A DNA stretch of 64,000 nucleotides from Xanthostigma xanthostigma (GCA_963575645.1 OY754473.1:6696001-6760000), one strand, 5' to 3'; numbered from the stretch's first letter, positions 46,374-56,400 are shown. Notes: generated by a model from the sequence alone, not told the origin. Translations and numbers: made by a program.

Positions 46374-46475
46374 GGAATCACCGCTTAATTATAGTTGATC
46401 GACACGCACCGCATCAACAGAGCAGCAATGTCGCACTGAGCATTTGATCAACAAGTATACATTCTATAGCTAAGA
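46374..46475 (-). promoter_or_regulatory. Candidate dei core promoter and short 5' leader exon
   Basis: On the minus strand a TATA-like CTATAGAA (about 46463-46470) lies about 31 nt before a TCAGTG initiator whose A falls near 46435. This is canonical arthropod TATA-Inr spacing. About 60 nt further on, CCGTAAGA gives a plausible splice donor (GT at 46372-46373). The sequence just upstream (46440-46640) is GC-richer, has no visible repeat and holds a CACCC/KLF-like site (GGGTGGGCG on the plus strand). The next gene in this direction is dei, about 3.5 kb away. A possible acceptor, TTACAAG, sits directly before the dei ATG, with a CTAAT branch-like motif about 60 nt upstream of it. Transcription from here is inferred, and dei could instead start closer to its ATG. 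Confidence 0.4.
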
Positions 46476-46675
46476 GAGTCGGTGGTACCGCGGGACCCCT
46501 CGAGCTGCAGCAGCCCCGTGAAATAAACCTGTTGCAGCCGCCGTCGATGATTGCCGTTGAGAGCACTCTCTAACTCTAACGAAAAGGGTGGGCGTAGCCT
46601 CAACTAATCCCATATAACGATTAGTTCTATCTGTCAACATTAATGTATCGCTCAGTTATGGAGTTAAACTTCTTC
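46440..46675. promoter_or_regulatory. GC-richer, repeat-free segment upstream of candidate dei start
   Basis: Segments such as GGTACCGCGGGACCCCTCGA, CTGCAGCAGCCCCGTG and GTTGCAGCCGCCGTCGATG stand out from the AT-rich setting and occur once in the window. A CACCC/KLF-like site (GGGTGGGCG) lies near 46588. It is bounded on the right by repeats from 46676. Confidence 0.4.
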
Positions 46676-46898
46676 ACACGCGTCTTTTGTGAATTTCTCG
46701 AAGGAGCAGCCCTCAAAGGAAACATTGGAACGTAGTTTTTTAACTTCCTGCTTTAAAAAAAAAAAATTTTTTTTTTCAAAAATCGGGAAGTTATTGGTTT
46801 CACCCCGATTTTCTAAAATCGAGTTTTCGCCAGATCTCGACGTTTTGAGGTCCTAGGAAGCTATTGAAACTATTTTGGCGATGATGTCCGTAGGGCTG

Positions 46899-46900
46899 TA

Positions 46901-46948
<48 letters not shown>
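46899..46948 (+). repeat. (TG)n / (TATG)n microsatellite
   Basis: About 16 TG dinucleotides are flanked by TATG repeats. A run of Thr-His in an antisense reading here is an artefact of this tract. Confidence 0.95.
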
Positions 46949-46950
<2 letters not shown>

Positions 46951-47169
46951 AATCTTTTATATCTTTTGAACGGAGTGTCCGACTGAAACGCGGTTTGCGG
47001 CATCTGACGTGAACTTGGTGAACTTAGACTTCCTGAAAATTTGAAACGATTCGGCCCAAAAATTTTTGAGAAATCTTAAAAAAACAAGTTTCAAAAATTT
47101 TTTTAAATTTGTTTTTGTAAAATATTTTTTAAACTACTAAACCGATTAATTCCAAAATCTAATCAGCTC

Positions 47170-47740
47170 TTCTCCTTAACAAACTGCGTCGATTTCCGCA
47201 AACCGCATCAAAATCGGTTCATTTGTTCACGAGATACCGTGAACGAAAAAATCATAAAAAAGTGTTTTTTTAAAATGACTCTTAAAATTGTTTTCAGATA
47301 GATTTTTTTGTAATAAATTACTTTCTTAGGCTAAAAAAACTGCGTCGATCGCCGCAAACCATATCAAAATTGATTCATTTGTTCATGAGATAACGTGAAC
47401 GAAATATTAGGAAAAAAGTAATTTTTTATAATTACTCGTAAAATTCTTATCAAATCGATTTTTTTGTAATAATTTACTTTCTTAGGTTTAAAAAACTGCG
47501 TCGATCGCCGCAAACCGCATCAAAATCGGCTCATTTGTTCACGAGATATCATTAACGAAAAATTTGTAAAAAAGTGTTTTTTTTTTAATTGCTCGTAAAA
47601 TTCCTATGAGATCGATTTTTCTGTAATAAATTACTTTTTTAGGTTAAAAAATTGCGTCGACTGCCGCAAATCGCATCAAAATCGGTTCATTTGTTCATGA
47701 GATATCGTGAACGAAAATTTCGTAACAAAGTGTTTTTTTT
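47170..47740 (+). repeat. About 155 bp tandem units, four copies
   Basis: ACTGCGTCGATCGCCGCAAA, CCGCATCAAAATCGG, TTCATTTGTTCACGAGATA and GTAATAAATTACTTTCTTAG recur at about 47185, 47340, 47497 and 47653. Confidence 0.85.
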
Positions 47741-48136
47741 TGAGCTCGAAGAGCTAAAAAATAAACTTCTTGCTATATTTTATATATTTTTGAGCGTTTT
47801 GAACTCGAAAATAGCGGGAAGTTACAGGGATGGCCTGCAGGGTCAAACTTCTTTTCAAATTTTTTTTTTTTGAGGATTAGCGCTCTCAGGAACTCGAACG
47901 TGTCTTTTATAAATATCTCGAAGGAGCAGTCCTCAAAGGAAACATTGGAACGTAGTTTTTTTTTTTGGGATTAGCGCTCTCAAGAACGCCAGCGCGTACC
48001 AGTTGACTTCTGTAATACACGCAAGATGATCTTGTAATGAATTTCATTCCATATCTTCAAACTTGTGAAGGGCAAACAATTAGCAAACAATTAGCTTTAC
48101 CGATGTTTTGCTTGTGGCCGACGTTTCCAAATAGTA

Positions 48137-49065
48137 AAGGGTCTTTCAACAAGGACGGGTCGATGTTGAAATTGAATAAAACAAGCTGTGTGTGAGATAT
48201 TAACGAAATTATTTTTTTGTTTGAAAGGCCCACTTATGCCATTATGTATGGAATATGACATCGTTCAAATGTCCGCCGCGGCTTCGAACGGTAACACGGA
48301 TCCGAGAGGTCCAATTTTCAATGACTCTACTGCATAGATCCGGCTGAATCTGACGAAAATCCGCACCAAACAGTAACTTTCTGTGGATGCATTGCCACCT
48401 GGTGAACCTCATGTGAGTTGTGGTCGTCCCATATACGGCAATTTTGCTTATTAACAAAACCATTCATCCAAAAATGCGCCTCGTCGCTAAAGATTATTTT
48501 TCGGCCAAAATTGGGGTCCTCTTCCAAACGTTCCGAAGCCCAGTCAGCGAACAAACGGCGTTGTCTGTGATCATTAACTTTGAGCTCCTGGGTCAGTTGG
48601 ATGTTGTACGGGTGCAGGCCCAAGTCCCGACGCAAAATTCTCTAAGTTGAAGTCTGCGAAAGGCCGAGTTCTTCTGCACGGCGAGAAATCGACTGCCTCG
48701 GAGTCTCCTGCACACTCTGACGGACAGCAGCGATGTTCTCGACCGATCTGGCGATCCTTTGCCGTAAGGGTGTTGGTTGGTTGTTTACTGAACCGGTCGT
48801 CTCGAATTTAGCCACCAAACGTTGGAGAGTCGACTTTGAAGGACCACCGCGTCTGCCGTAAAATTGACGCAATGCGCGCAACGTTTGCACTAACGAATTT
48901 TCATAATAAAGTTTTATCATTTGGACATGCTGCTCAGTCGTGTAACTTGCGATGGTGATTTGGCATCAATGACTGAAAAAGAAAAAACAGATTTGACATA
49001 TGCCGCCAAAACAGCATGGCCGCCACAAACTGTCAACATCGACCCGTCCTTGTTGAAAGACCCTT
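48137..49065 (-). mobile_element. Mariner-like element with perfect 33 bp TIRs
   Basis: The 33 bp ends at 48137-48169 and 49033-49065 are perfect reverse complements (outer end AAGGGTCTTTCAACAAGG). They are flanked by TA on both sides (48135-48136, 49066-49067), the expected target duplication. The element is 929 bp, about 350 bp shorter than a full-length relative, matching the missing catalytic segment. The identical TIRs suggest a fairly recent insertion that could still be mobilised by a transposase made elsewhere. Confidence 0.93.
48240..48920 (-). pseudogene. Mariner-family transposase, internally deleted
   Basis: The reading begins at an ATG near 48920 and gives a 92-residue N-terminal helix-turn-helix region (FYGRRGGPSKSTLQRLV, then SVENIAAVRQSV). 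A single in-frame TAG interrupts it. The same frame resumes for about 100 residues and contains FSDEAHFWMNG, with the first catalytic Asp, followed by VNKQNCRIW and VTVWCG. Homology then jumps, in another frame, to the extreme C-terminus (PDLCSRVIENWTSR). The stretch that should carry the second and third catalytic Asp residues is absent, about 110 residues compared with the usual 340-350. The stop, the deletion and the frameshift make this copy inactive. The family match is by motif recognition. Confidence 0.9.
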
Positions 49066-49570
49066 TATATTACACCACAAGGACTGAAAGTTTGATATTC
49101 TTGCCCTGCGCGCCATGCAAGATATCAAACTTTCGGTTAGTTTGGTATATACTATTTTTCTCTATACCTTGGTCGTATCTACGCTTATTAAATACATTAA
49201 TGAATTACATAAAAACACAGATAAATTCCAAGCGAGCAGCTTTGAGGTTATACGTAAAAACACGAATGACAACTGTTTGCGACTATTAGCTAAAATGTTT
49301 CCTATGGAAACGACATCTAAACAACAGTTGGGTTGTTTTTTCTTTACTGCCGCCCAAACGTACGAACTTCCCGCATCGGTGCGTGCGTAATCCCACCAAG
49401 GAGTAAATGTTAGACTTTTTGTGTTACAATTGATGCCGAAAGTATGTACTTTCGATCGAGGTATATGAAGAAAATTTATTTTCATCTTCAAGGGCTTGAT
49501 AAACATTTCAAAGCATGCGCTATGCTTGTTGCCCAAAAGGGACCATTACGGACAACATAATCGAAATACA
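49066..49570. other. Flank of the mariner copy, short hairpin, no clear gene
   Basis: GAAAGTTTGATAT at 49087 is inverted at about 49121-49133 around a GC-rich loop. Opposed readings of 91-124 codons in this stretch show no domain. Confidence 0.45.
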
Positions 49571-50285
49571 GAACACCCTGTATATACAGGACGATTTTTG
49601 AGTTGATTCTTCTTTTTTAACAGCGTGTAGAACTCAAATAGACGAACAAATATTTCAAGTAACTTTTTTATCAAAACTCTAAAGTAAGAGACAAACAGTC
49701 TTTCAAAGTTTAATTAAATTTTATTTAATTATTTCAAAAGCCCGCTTAACACACGCGAAGAAACGATAGCACGAATCGGAAATGCATCCCAAATAATTCG
49801 CGGAAGGCCCTTATTGCTACTACAAGAATGGCTACGACGCACGCATCTTTGTGTCCAACAAAACGGGGACAACTTCGAACAATTTCTGTGAATACTCGAT
49901 AATCACATAACATATTTCCATAGTGACATAACATAACGCCAGGACCGACCTCAAAATTTATTAACACTTTAAAAGCCTCTTTAATTTTTGAGTTCTTTCA
50001 AAAAAGTTACTAGAACTATTTGTTCGTCTATTTGATTTCTACACGCAGTTAAAAAAAAGAATCAACTTAATCGTTCTGTATATAACATATAAATGACATA
50101 ACATATTTCCATAGTGACATAACATAACGCCAGGACCGACCTCAAAAATTAATAACACTTTGAAAGCCCGTTTCTCTTTCATTTTTGAGTTTTGACAAAA
50201 AAGTTACTTGAACTATTTGTTCGTCTATTTGATTTCTACACACAGTTAAAAACAAGAATCAACTTAACAATCGTCCTGTATATAG
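49570..50285. mobile_element. Foldback F4 with a duplicated right arm
   Basis: The left arm (49570-49670: TATACAGGACGATTTTTGAG, then GTGTAGAACTCAAATAGACG) is inverted at 49998-50090 and again at 50190-50284. The stretch CATAACATATTTCCATAGTG, GACATAACATAACGCCAGGA is present twice (49905, 50097), so a block of about 190 bp including the right arm is tandemly duplicated. Confidence 0.75.
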
Positions 50286-51121
50286 AATATTACATGTCAA
50301 AGTAAATAAATAGCAGTAAAGTGTAGGATAGAATCCAGTGATAGCATCTTATATCTTGTGAATTTAACATCATATATCAGAGAGTCTGTAATTGCCATAT
50401 CTTGGTCAAGATATCTTCTTAGAATTTTGCTGCAAAACCGGACAAGAAATGTGCAGAAGAAGGCGTCTCGACTTTATCCCCAGGCATTGTGCTCCAATAT
50501 TACCAACTCCAGTTTATTCCAGCACGTGGGCTGCAAGGACGTCTCGAGATTCGTTTAATTCGTTACCTCAACCGAACTGAAGTGAAACTTTTTTAGGCGA
50601 AAGTGGTAACAATGAATAATTCGTGTATCATTACAAAAAAAAAAAAGTTTAAATAGTTTTTGAAGTAAAATTTCTTTAGGCACGCTTAACTTGGGGAGTA
50701 AGCTGGTGAATGCCTGACGAGTGCGTGATCGGGCGAGGCGAACAGAAGTTAAGAGAGATATATTAAGTTAGTGAAGATAGAAAGAGAGAGAGTTACGTTT
50801 CGTATACTATTGTAGGAGCAAGAGAAAGAGAGTTGCGCGCGCACATTTTCTTTTTCTCTTCCTCGACAAATACTTCACTGGCTAGTGGCGCCATCAGGTG
50901 GCCGAAAATATAAGCAGTACTAGCAATAGAATGACACATACTTGGCGCCATCAGGTGTCCGAAAATATAAGCAGTACTGACAATAGAATGACACATACTT
51001 TACTTGCCAGTGGCGCTATCGGGATGACTAAAATCCAATGAGAGCTAAGTAATTGCAATGTATTACTTTTGTTTTCATTATCTTTATGTAATATTCTACG
51101 TTTAACCCTGCTGTTCTCCTC

Positions 51122-51136
51122 GGGTCTATATGACCC
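51122..51136. repeat. Palindromic GGGTC(N5)GACCC box, copy 1
   Basis: This 15 bp box (GGGTCTATATGACCC) starts two bases before the inner end of the left piggyBac TIR. It recurs at 51298-51312 and 52384-52398, so both ends of the element carry it. It may be a transposase-binding subterminal site; that role is inferred. Confidence 0.7.
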
Positions 51137-51297
51137 AAAATCATATTGATGACTTAGTAACTTTTTTGTTTCTTAATATTTTTAGCTGATATTTTGTGAC
51201 TTTGTCTCTTGCTTGATCTAGTTAAGATGCCTCTATAGGTTTTTAAAAAATACATCTAGAATTTTTTTTATACATGATTGTTACACAAATACTCCTT

Positions 51298-51312
51298 GGG
51301 TCAATATGACCC
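51298..51312. repeat. Palindromic GGGTC(N5)GACCC box, copy 2
   Basis: GGGTCAATATGACCC lies 176 bp inside the left piggyBac end, with flanks similar to the first box (CCAAAAT follows both). Confidence 0.7.
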
Positions 51313-51539
51313 AAAATTAAATTTAACTGGTAGGGCGGATATTAACATTATGTTTAGTTACATTATCTGCAAAGATTGTTTTGCTGATATCAAACGTGTG
51401 CTAGCATGTGTTTTCAATAGCAAAGAAGTTTGAAAGAATTCCTGAATGTCTGTTTCAGAACTGCGCAGGTTGAATCCATTTGAAACTTGCTACCTACGGC
51501 ATACGTAAATATCGAATTTTGATACTCTCGTCTAGGTTG

Positions 51540-52222
51540 GCTATGGCTGTCTGTCAGGAAGAACAAACCTGAGCTGCCTGTCATGGGAGTAAATAAAAAT
51601 TAAAAATATACATAGCTCTAACTTTTATTTTACTAAGGATACCACAGTTGTTTCATACATTAAAAAAAATAAGAAAGTCATACTAATGAGCACACTTCAT
51701 AATAGTAAACAAATAAGCGAGAGAAATGACAAAAAGCCACAAATTATACTTGACTATAATTCTACAAAGGGAGCAGTTGACACACTAGATCAGCTAAATG
51801 GAACCTACACTTGCAAACGAAAAACAAATCGGTAGCCTATGATTTTGTTTTATAATATCTTAGATACCAGTGCTTATAACGCTTTGGTCTTATGGCGCAA
51901 AATAAATCCAGATTGGAATAAACACGTTTTATTTAGAAGAAGAATATTTTTAGAGCAACTAGGCAAGCAACTGGTAGATCCCTACATTTCATCAAGAAAA
52001 CATCTCCCTCGCACTGAACAAGCTGCCACTATTGTAGCTAATATTCAAAGAACATTAGTTGAAGAAATAGGTGCACCACTACTTGGGACCAGTAACAAAA
52101 ATAAACGAGCTCGCTGCAAATTTTGTCCTCCAAAATGTGACAACAAAACCAATATGACTTGTAAATGCACCAAATATTTGTGTAAAGCTCACGTGACATA
52201 TTATTGTCCTGACTGCAAGTAG
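51540..52222 (+). pseudogene. PiggyBac-like transposase, C-terminal remnant
   Basis: Three pieces of conserved piggyBac transposase occur in order. The first is VRKNKPELP (51553-51579, a different frame from what follows). The second is an open stretch from 51620 containing NSTKGAVDTLDQL, whose first Asp is probably the third residue of the DDD triad. After an in-frame TAG (in place of the Trp of the conserved RWP motif), a 127-residue reading from 51839 continues (FYNILDTSAYNALVLW, then RKHLPRT). It ends in the Cys-rich domain CKFCPPKCDNKTNMTCKC, a zinc-binding fold that recognises element ends in this family. The N-terminal two thirds, with the first two catalytic Asp residues, is missing. 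The frameshift, stop and truncation make it non-functional. Confidence 0.92.
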
Positions 52223-52383
52223 TAACGTATTATATTATAATAATAAGAAAAAATCTATTCTGTTCTGTTCTAAAATTAGTTTATTTTGATTTTTTTACAG
52301 CTAAAGACGTTGTATTGAAAAAATAAAGTTTATAGTGCACAAAGGTTTAAGTTATTTTGAGCTGATTTTGTATTTCAGATATC

Positions 52384-52398
52384 GGGTCACTATGACCC
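52384..52398. repeat. Palindromic GGGTC(N5)GACCC box, copy 3
   Basis: GGGTCACTATGACCC lies about 40 bp inside the right piggyBac end. Only the central bases differ from the two left-end boxes. Confidence 0.7.
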
Positions 52399-52592
52399 GA
52401 AGGAGTACAAGTGTATAGTTTGACCGAGGAGAACAGCAGGGTTAAAGTGAATAAAATTATAAATTCATTTTAATGTTCATATTTTGTGAATTTTCGGGTG
52501 AATAATAACAAATTATGGCAGGAAGAAGTTTTACTTCAGTCGTGTGGTCTAAAGCACACTCGTTTTTTTTTCAACTCGAGATTTACTATCGG

Positions 52593-52850
52593 TATATTTT
52601 TTGAGCGGTGTAGCGTAGTGGTGAGAGCACTATACTCGCATTAGGGAGGTACCGGGTTCGAATCCAGGCGAGGGCACATGTGGCCGGGACTTTTTCCTGC
52701 TGCCTCTTGCCGAGAAACGGTAATTCCTGTACCGGCCATCTTGTTGAGGTTTTTCATGGGTTACCTCAATAATTCACGAGTTTACCTCCGTTTTTTAAGA
52801 AGTATTCACTTATCTATAAATTCGTGCGAAGCCGGGCCGGGTTACTAGTT
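52593..52850 (+). repeat. tRNA-derived SINE S2, copy 1
   Basis: The A-box-like GTAGCGTAGTGGTGAGAGCA and B box GGGTTCGAATCCAGGC are properly spaced. A body follows (GACTTTTTCCTGCTGCCTCT, GAGAAACGGTAATTCCTGTA, CCGGCCATC). The element runs into a Helitron-like end (GCGAAGCCGGGCCGGGTTAC, CTAG). The inverted second copy is at 54880-55075. Confidence 0.8.
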
Positions 52851-52999
52851 ACCAATAAAATAAATTCCAAACAGTCATTAAACAAAAATAATTACGATTT
52901 TATTATTCCGTATACAGATTTATATCTCTAAAAGCGCTTTACAATGTGCGTATGTTTAGAAACCCGATCGCGCACAGGGTTGGTTTTACAGGAAACGAT

Positions 53000-53650
53000 A
53001 CTTTAACGCCCACCGCGTTCCGGGTTAAAAATATTGCAGGTAAGCGTCAGTTGACTTGCAGAAAACATTTTCAACAAACAAGTATTGACATACAAAATAA
53101 ATAATGCTGTAAATTATGCCTTCTTAACTCGAATTACATAGTCATTGTGATATAAAAACATAATTGACATTTAGTACATATTTTTAGCATTTATTACCGT
53201 CTATAAAATATTACCGAATGTCCTTTACAATGTATCGATTTATTTCATCAATCAGTATTTTTATATTTGACTTATCGAAGCGTTGTCAAAACACTCAAGG
53301 TACGGGGCAACTTTAATCCAAGAATTCGAAAGTATCTTGTATCTAAAATACTGCTTTGTATTTTTTAACCGACTTCAAAAGAGGAGGAGGTTCTATGTTC
53401 GACTGTATATATATTTTTTCTTTTTTTTTATGTATGTTCACCGATTTCACGGTCAATTATGGACCGATTTTCAAAATGTTTTTTTTTATTCGAAAGAGTG
53501 CACTTCCGACGTGGTCCCATCGGAACCAAGTCAGGATCTGATGGTGGAATCCGGGGAAATCGAGGGAAACTCTCAAATTTCAAAGGCACGCATACTTGGC
53601 TTACCCATTGCAATACTTTATCTAACACTAAAAAGAGAAAAATAAAATAT
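53000..53650. other. Repeat-edge stretch without a gene
   Basis: A 120-codon reading (53283-53645) overlaps others on both strands and has no domain. The part from 53369 contains the widespread CCGACTTCAAAAGAGGAGGA sequence. Confidence 0.45.
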
Positions 53651-53651
53651 T

Positions 53652-53905
53652 TTTAACAAAAAAATTGAACCGACTTCAAAAAATATGCACTAAAAAGTAA
53701 AAAATAATAATTATTGTTATTTTTGGAGTCGGTGTCAGCCAAAATGAAATCTATTCCGAGAACTAGAGACATGTAAGATTTAAATTGCTACTTTCGAATT
53801 CCGATGTGACACCGACTCCAAAAATAACAATAATTATTTTTTTTCACTTTTTAGTGCATATTTTTTGAAGTCGGTTCAATTTTTTTGTTAAAAATATTTT
53901 TTAGT
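53652..53905. repeat. Foldback F5, about 88 bp arms
   Basis: The arms at 53652-53739 and 53808-53905 pair almost perfectly (TTGAACCGACTTCAAAAAAT, ATGCACTAAAAAGTAAAAAA, TTTTTGGAGTCGGTGTCA). The spacer is about 70 bp. Just upstream, AACCGACTTCAAAAGAGGAG (53369) repeats the outer arm wording, so a tandem or nested origin is likely. Confidence 0.85.
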
Positions 53906-54880
53906 GACTCCTTTTAAAGTTTTAAGTTTTTATGCTACCATCAGTATGTTTACAAGGTAATCGTAGTATAAAGTAGGTACTAGATTAAAGCACGACTAAC
54001 ATTTTTGCGTGCTCTTTTGTGAAATTTTGTGCTTAATTTATTTTGTGACGTCAAAACCAGTATTTAAGTTGAACGAAGCTTCAGGTATAAAAAGCATCAC
54101 TTTACGAAAAATTCGACGTAAGTGATTGTGTTTTTGTCTTGCATGTCCAAAAAAAAAAAATATTAGGTAATAGGTATTTTAAAAAAAAATTATCTGATGC
54201 TATTTTAAAATACTTTCTCTGGGCCTTCAATAAATTTAGCATTGTCATAATATGGGCAGACAATTAGTCATTAAATATTGAAACAGATTTATTACCGCCA
54301 TTTTGTATTCTTTATTAGAGCAAGAAACAAAACAATAATTCATTTATGAAACGCTACGTCGTAGCTAAATTGTTATTAATTATTGTAGAAAGAAATTAAA
54401 TTATCTAACGCAGAATCAGTCATGGTTTGCTCTGATCAGGATTGTCAAACTTTTAAAAAAATAACGCCTCATAATTAACTACCGCATTATTCATTTGAGA
54501 AACGGTACGGCTAGAAAATAGCCGAGCGTGTAGCGATGCTTTTGTTTATTACAAGCCCTCAGTTTCCAGGTTCCTGTTCTCGAGTCCTAAAAGTAGCCTA
54601 CTTACAATCTATTAGTAAAAAAAATAAAAAATTCAAACCGAAAATCATCAAATTCAGTATTGCAGATGGCGTCGTTAAAAAATAATAATAATAATGCGTT
54701 TAAAGTCCAATTCTCGACTTTATGTCATAACAGACGCCATTCGCACCATTACAACTTTTTTTCTACCACACTTCCCGTTATTTTCTACATTTTTAAACTT
54801 CCACTTATATAATATCAACGGGCGATTGAAAGGATTTTAGGACATGAGAATAAAGTAGGCAAATTTTGAGCATAGGACTA
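53905..54880. other. Non-coding stretch
   Basis: I see no gene. A TATAAAAAG at 54087 has no supported transcript behind it. Confidence 0.45.
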
Positions 54881-55080
54881 ATCGGCCATGGCCTTGAATA
54901 AGGAACCATCTCGATATATGGAATTATTGAGGGAAACTATGAACCATGACGGCCGGTACAGGAATTACCGTTTCTTGGCGAGACTCAGCAGGAAAAAGTC
55001 CCCCCGCCGGGATTCGAACTCGGTACCTCTCGAACGCGATTCTAGTTCTCTCACCACTACGCCACCGCGCTCGATGACGT
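54880..55080 (-). repeat. tRNA-derived SINE S2, copy 2
   Basis: The minus strand reads GTGGCGTAGTGGTGAGAGAA (A box), GAGTTCGAATCCCGGC (B box), GACTTTTTCCTGCTGAGTCT, and GAAACGGTAATTCCTGTACC. It is colinear with 52600-52750. The 66-codon reading over it is not a gene. Confidence 0.8.
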
Positions 55081-55562
55081 CGGTATAAAACAACCTCTTT
55101 ATTATCTCAAAATCATATATATTAATACGCTAAGGTTAAGATGTTTGCCTCCCTTTTTAGAAAAAACCACACAATTTCTCCACATAAATTATATATCATT
55201 TTACAGATAATTGCTTGCTCTACTGACATCGACAACTAAAAAAATTATTATTGCTTTTGTTTTTATAAATTAATTAAAATACAGCAACGCTGAACAACGT
55301 CTGCCATCTGACGGCTTTAATTTTGAAACAGCGAGCAACGCTGAACAACGTCACAGCAATTTTGCATGATGCCATCTGACGGCTTAGCTCAACGCTTTTG
55401 CTACTGGCGCCTCTATATGACAATTTTAGTAAAATATTTCTTCGATGTCATCTGAGCTTCATATTGTAATGCAACAAAAAGAAGAACGTTATAAGCAGTG
55501 TGCAAAAATAGAAACGAATTGAATACCTGCAATCATATTTAAAAAATAATTTGGTAAAGTGA

Positions 55563-55612
55563 TAATTATTATACTTATTTAGTGCGAATAATTCGCACAG
55601 GTCACTCTAGTA
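55563..55612 (+). repeat. Fragment of palindrome P2 outer arm
   Basis: ATAATTATTATACTTATTTA then GTGCGAATAATTCGCACAGG and TCACTCTAGT match the right arm of 34687-34965. No opposite arm is present. Confidence 0.75.
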
Positions 55613-56154
55613 TCTTCTAATCAGTTACAAGTGGCATAACGTTGCAGTCCAGTATAAAAGAGTTGTACATGCCTACTACAGAAATGACGCCTGCGAATTT
55701 AATAATGAAATGCGGTGGTAAGGTAACAGCTAACAGTAAGTAATCAACAGGTAGCCGAGATAGATAGCCGAAAGTAGGCAAACTTGCTACCAAATAAGGA
55801 CTTGACTGCGTTTATTCATTCGTTGGCTCCAAACGGCCTTGCGTTTAGCAAAAATGGTTTTACATCGCGACGAAACAAAACAGCTCACGTTAAAAATGTT
55901 TTTATTTTAAACATCTACTAGCGCGTTTGGATGGGAATATAAACGTGCACTCGACGCTGTGATGCTGCAAGAATTTCGTTAGATGATAGCGTGAAAACGT
56001 GTGTTAGCGCTTCCTGTGTGTTGCGTTGGATTATAATATAACTTTTGTTGATGGCGACATCTTCTTGGGTGGGAGGAAAAACGTGCTGCAAATGCCGTGA
56101 CTTACGACGCTATGACGCCGCGACGTTACGTTTAATTTAGTTAGTATAGAATTC

Positions 56155-56400
56155 CGTTAGATGACGGGGCGTAACGCTAGCTGTGTGTATGCGTTGGATT
56201 GTAACATGGTTTTTGTTGATGCCGACATCTAACTGACATTTATTAGGTACTGGAATAGTTGTTTAATTTAGTTACTAGAATTCCGTTAGACGACGGGACG
56301 TAACGCTAGCTGTGTGTATGCGTTGGATTGTAACATGGTTTTTGTTGATGGCGACATCTAACTGACATTTATTAGCTACTGGAATAGTCATTTAAGTATA
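56155..56400 (+). repeat. Tandem duplication, about 117 bp unit
   Basis: Two units share GCTAGCTGTGTGTATGCGTT, GGATTGTAACATGGTTTTTG, TTGATG(C/G)CGACATCTAACTG and CATTTATTAG(G/C)TACTGGAAT. Weaker relatives occur at 56040 and 56430. Confidence 0.8.

Larger units (their letters stand above)
46676..47962 (+). repeat. Repeat complex with 65 bp direct repeats and a four-unit array
   Basis: A 65 bp segment (TCTCGAAGGAGCAGCCCTCA, AAGGAAACATTGGAACGTAG) is present at 46676-46741 and 47896-47962. Between them lies an element starting with poly-A/T and CGGGAAGTTATTGG, followed by a (TG)n tract and four units of about 155 bp (47170-47740). It closes with ATAGCGGGAAGTTACAGGGA. The class is unknown. Confidence 0.65.
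51106..52441 (+). mobile_element. PiggyBac-like element, TTAA-flanked
   Basis: The termini are perfect 18 bp inverted repeats (CCCTGCTGTTCTCCTCGG at 51106-51123, its complement at 52424-52441). Each is flanked by TTAA (51102-51105, 52442-52445), the diagnostic piggyBac target duplication. The element is 1336 bp. It interrupts a third copy of element A. The uninterrupted copy at 12884-13440 has TTTAAAG at the matching position, so the pre-insertion site is preserved in this window. Confidence 0.95.
50655..52565 (+). mobile_element. Element A, copy 3, split by piggyBac
   Basis: The left part (GAAGTAAAATTTCTTTAGGC, minisatellite units at about 50870-51010) stops at 51105. The right part resumes at 52446 (AGTGAATAAAATTATAAATT) and runs to the AAGAAGTTTTACTTC box and the GTGTGGTCTAAAGCACAC hairpin. 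With the piggyBac insert removed, the two parts join into the same order as copies 1 and 2. Confidence 0.85.

Noticed and set aside
46800..47003. 67-codon reading with a Thr-His run
   Set aside because: The run is a translation of the TG microsatellite.
49115..49536. Opposed readings of 91-124 codons
   Set aside because: They overlap each other, lack domains, and follow directly from the flank of the mariner copy.
52593..52670. Apparent tRNA gene with good A and B boxes
   Set aside because: It continues into a shared non-tRNA body found inverted at 54880-55080, so it is a SINE.
54081..54125. TATAAAAAG followed by a GTAAGTG donor-like site
   Set aside because: The donor lies almost at the expected start site, leaving no exon, and no gene lies nearby.
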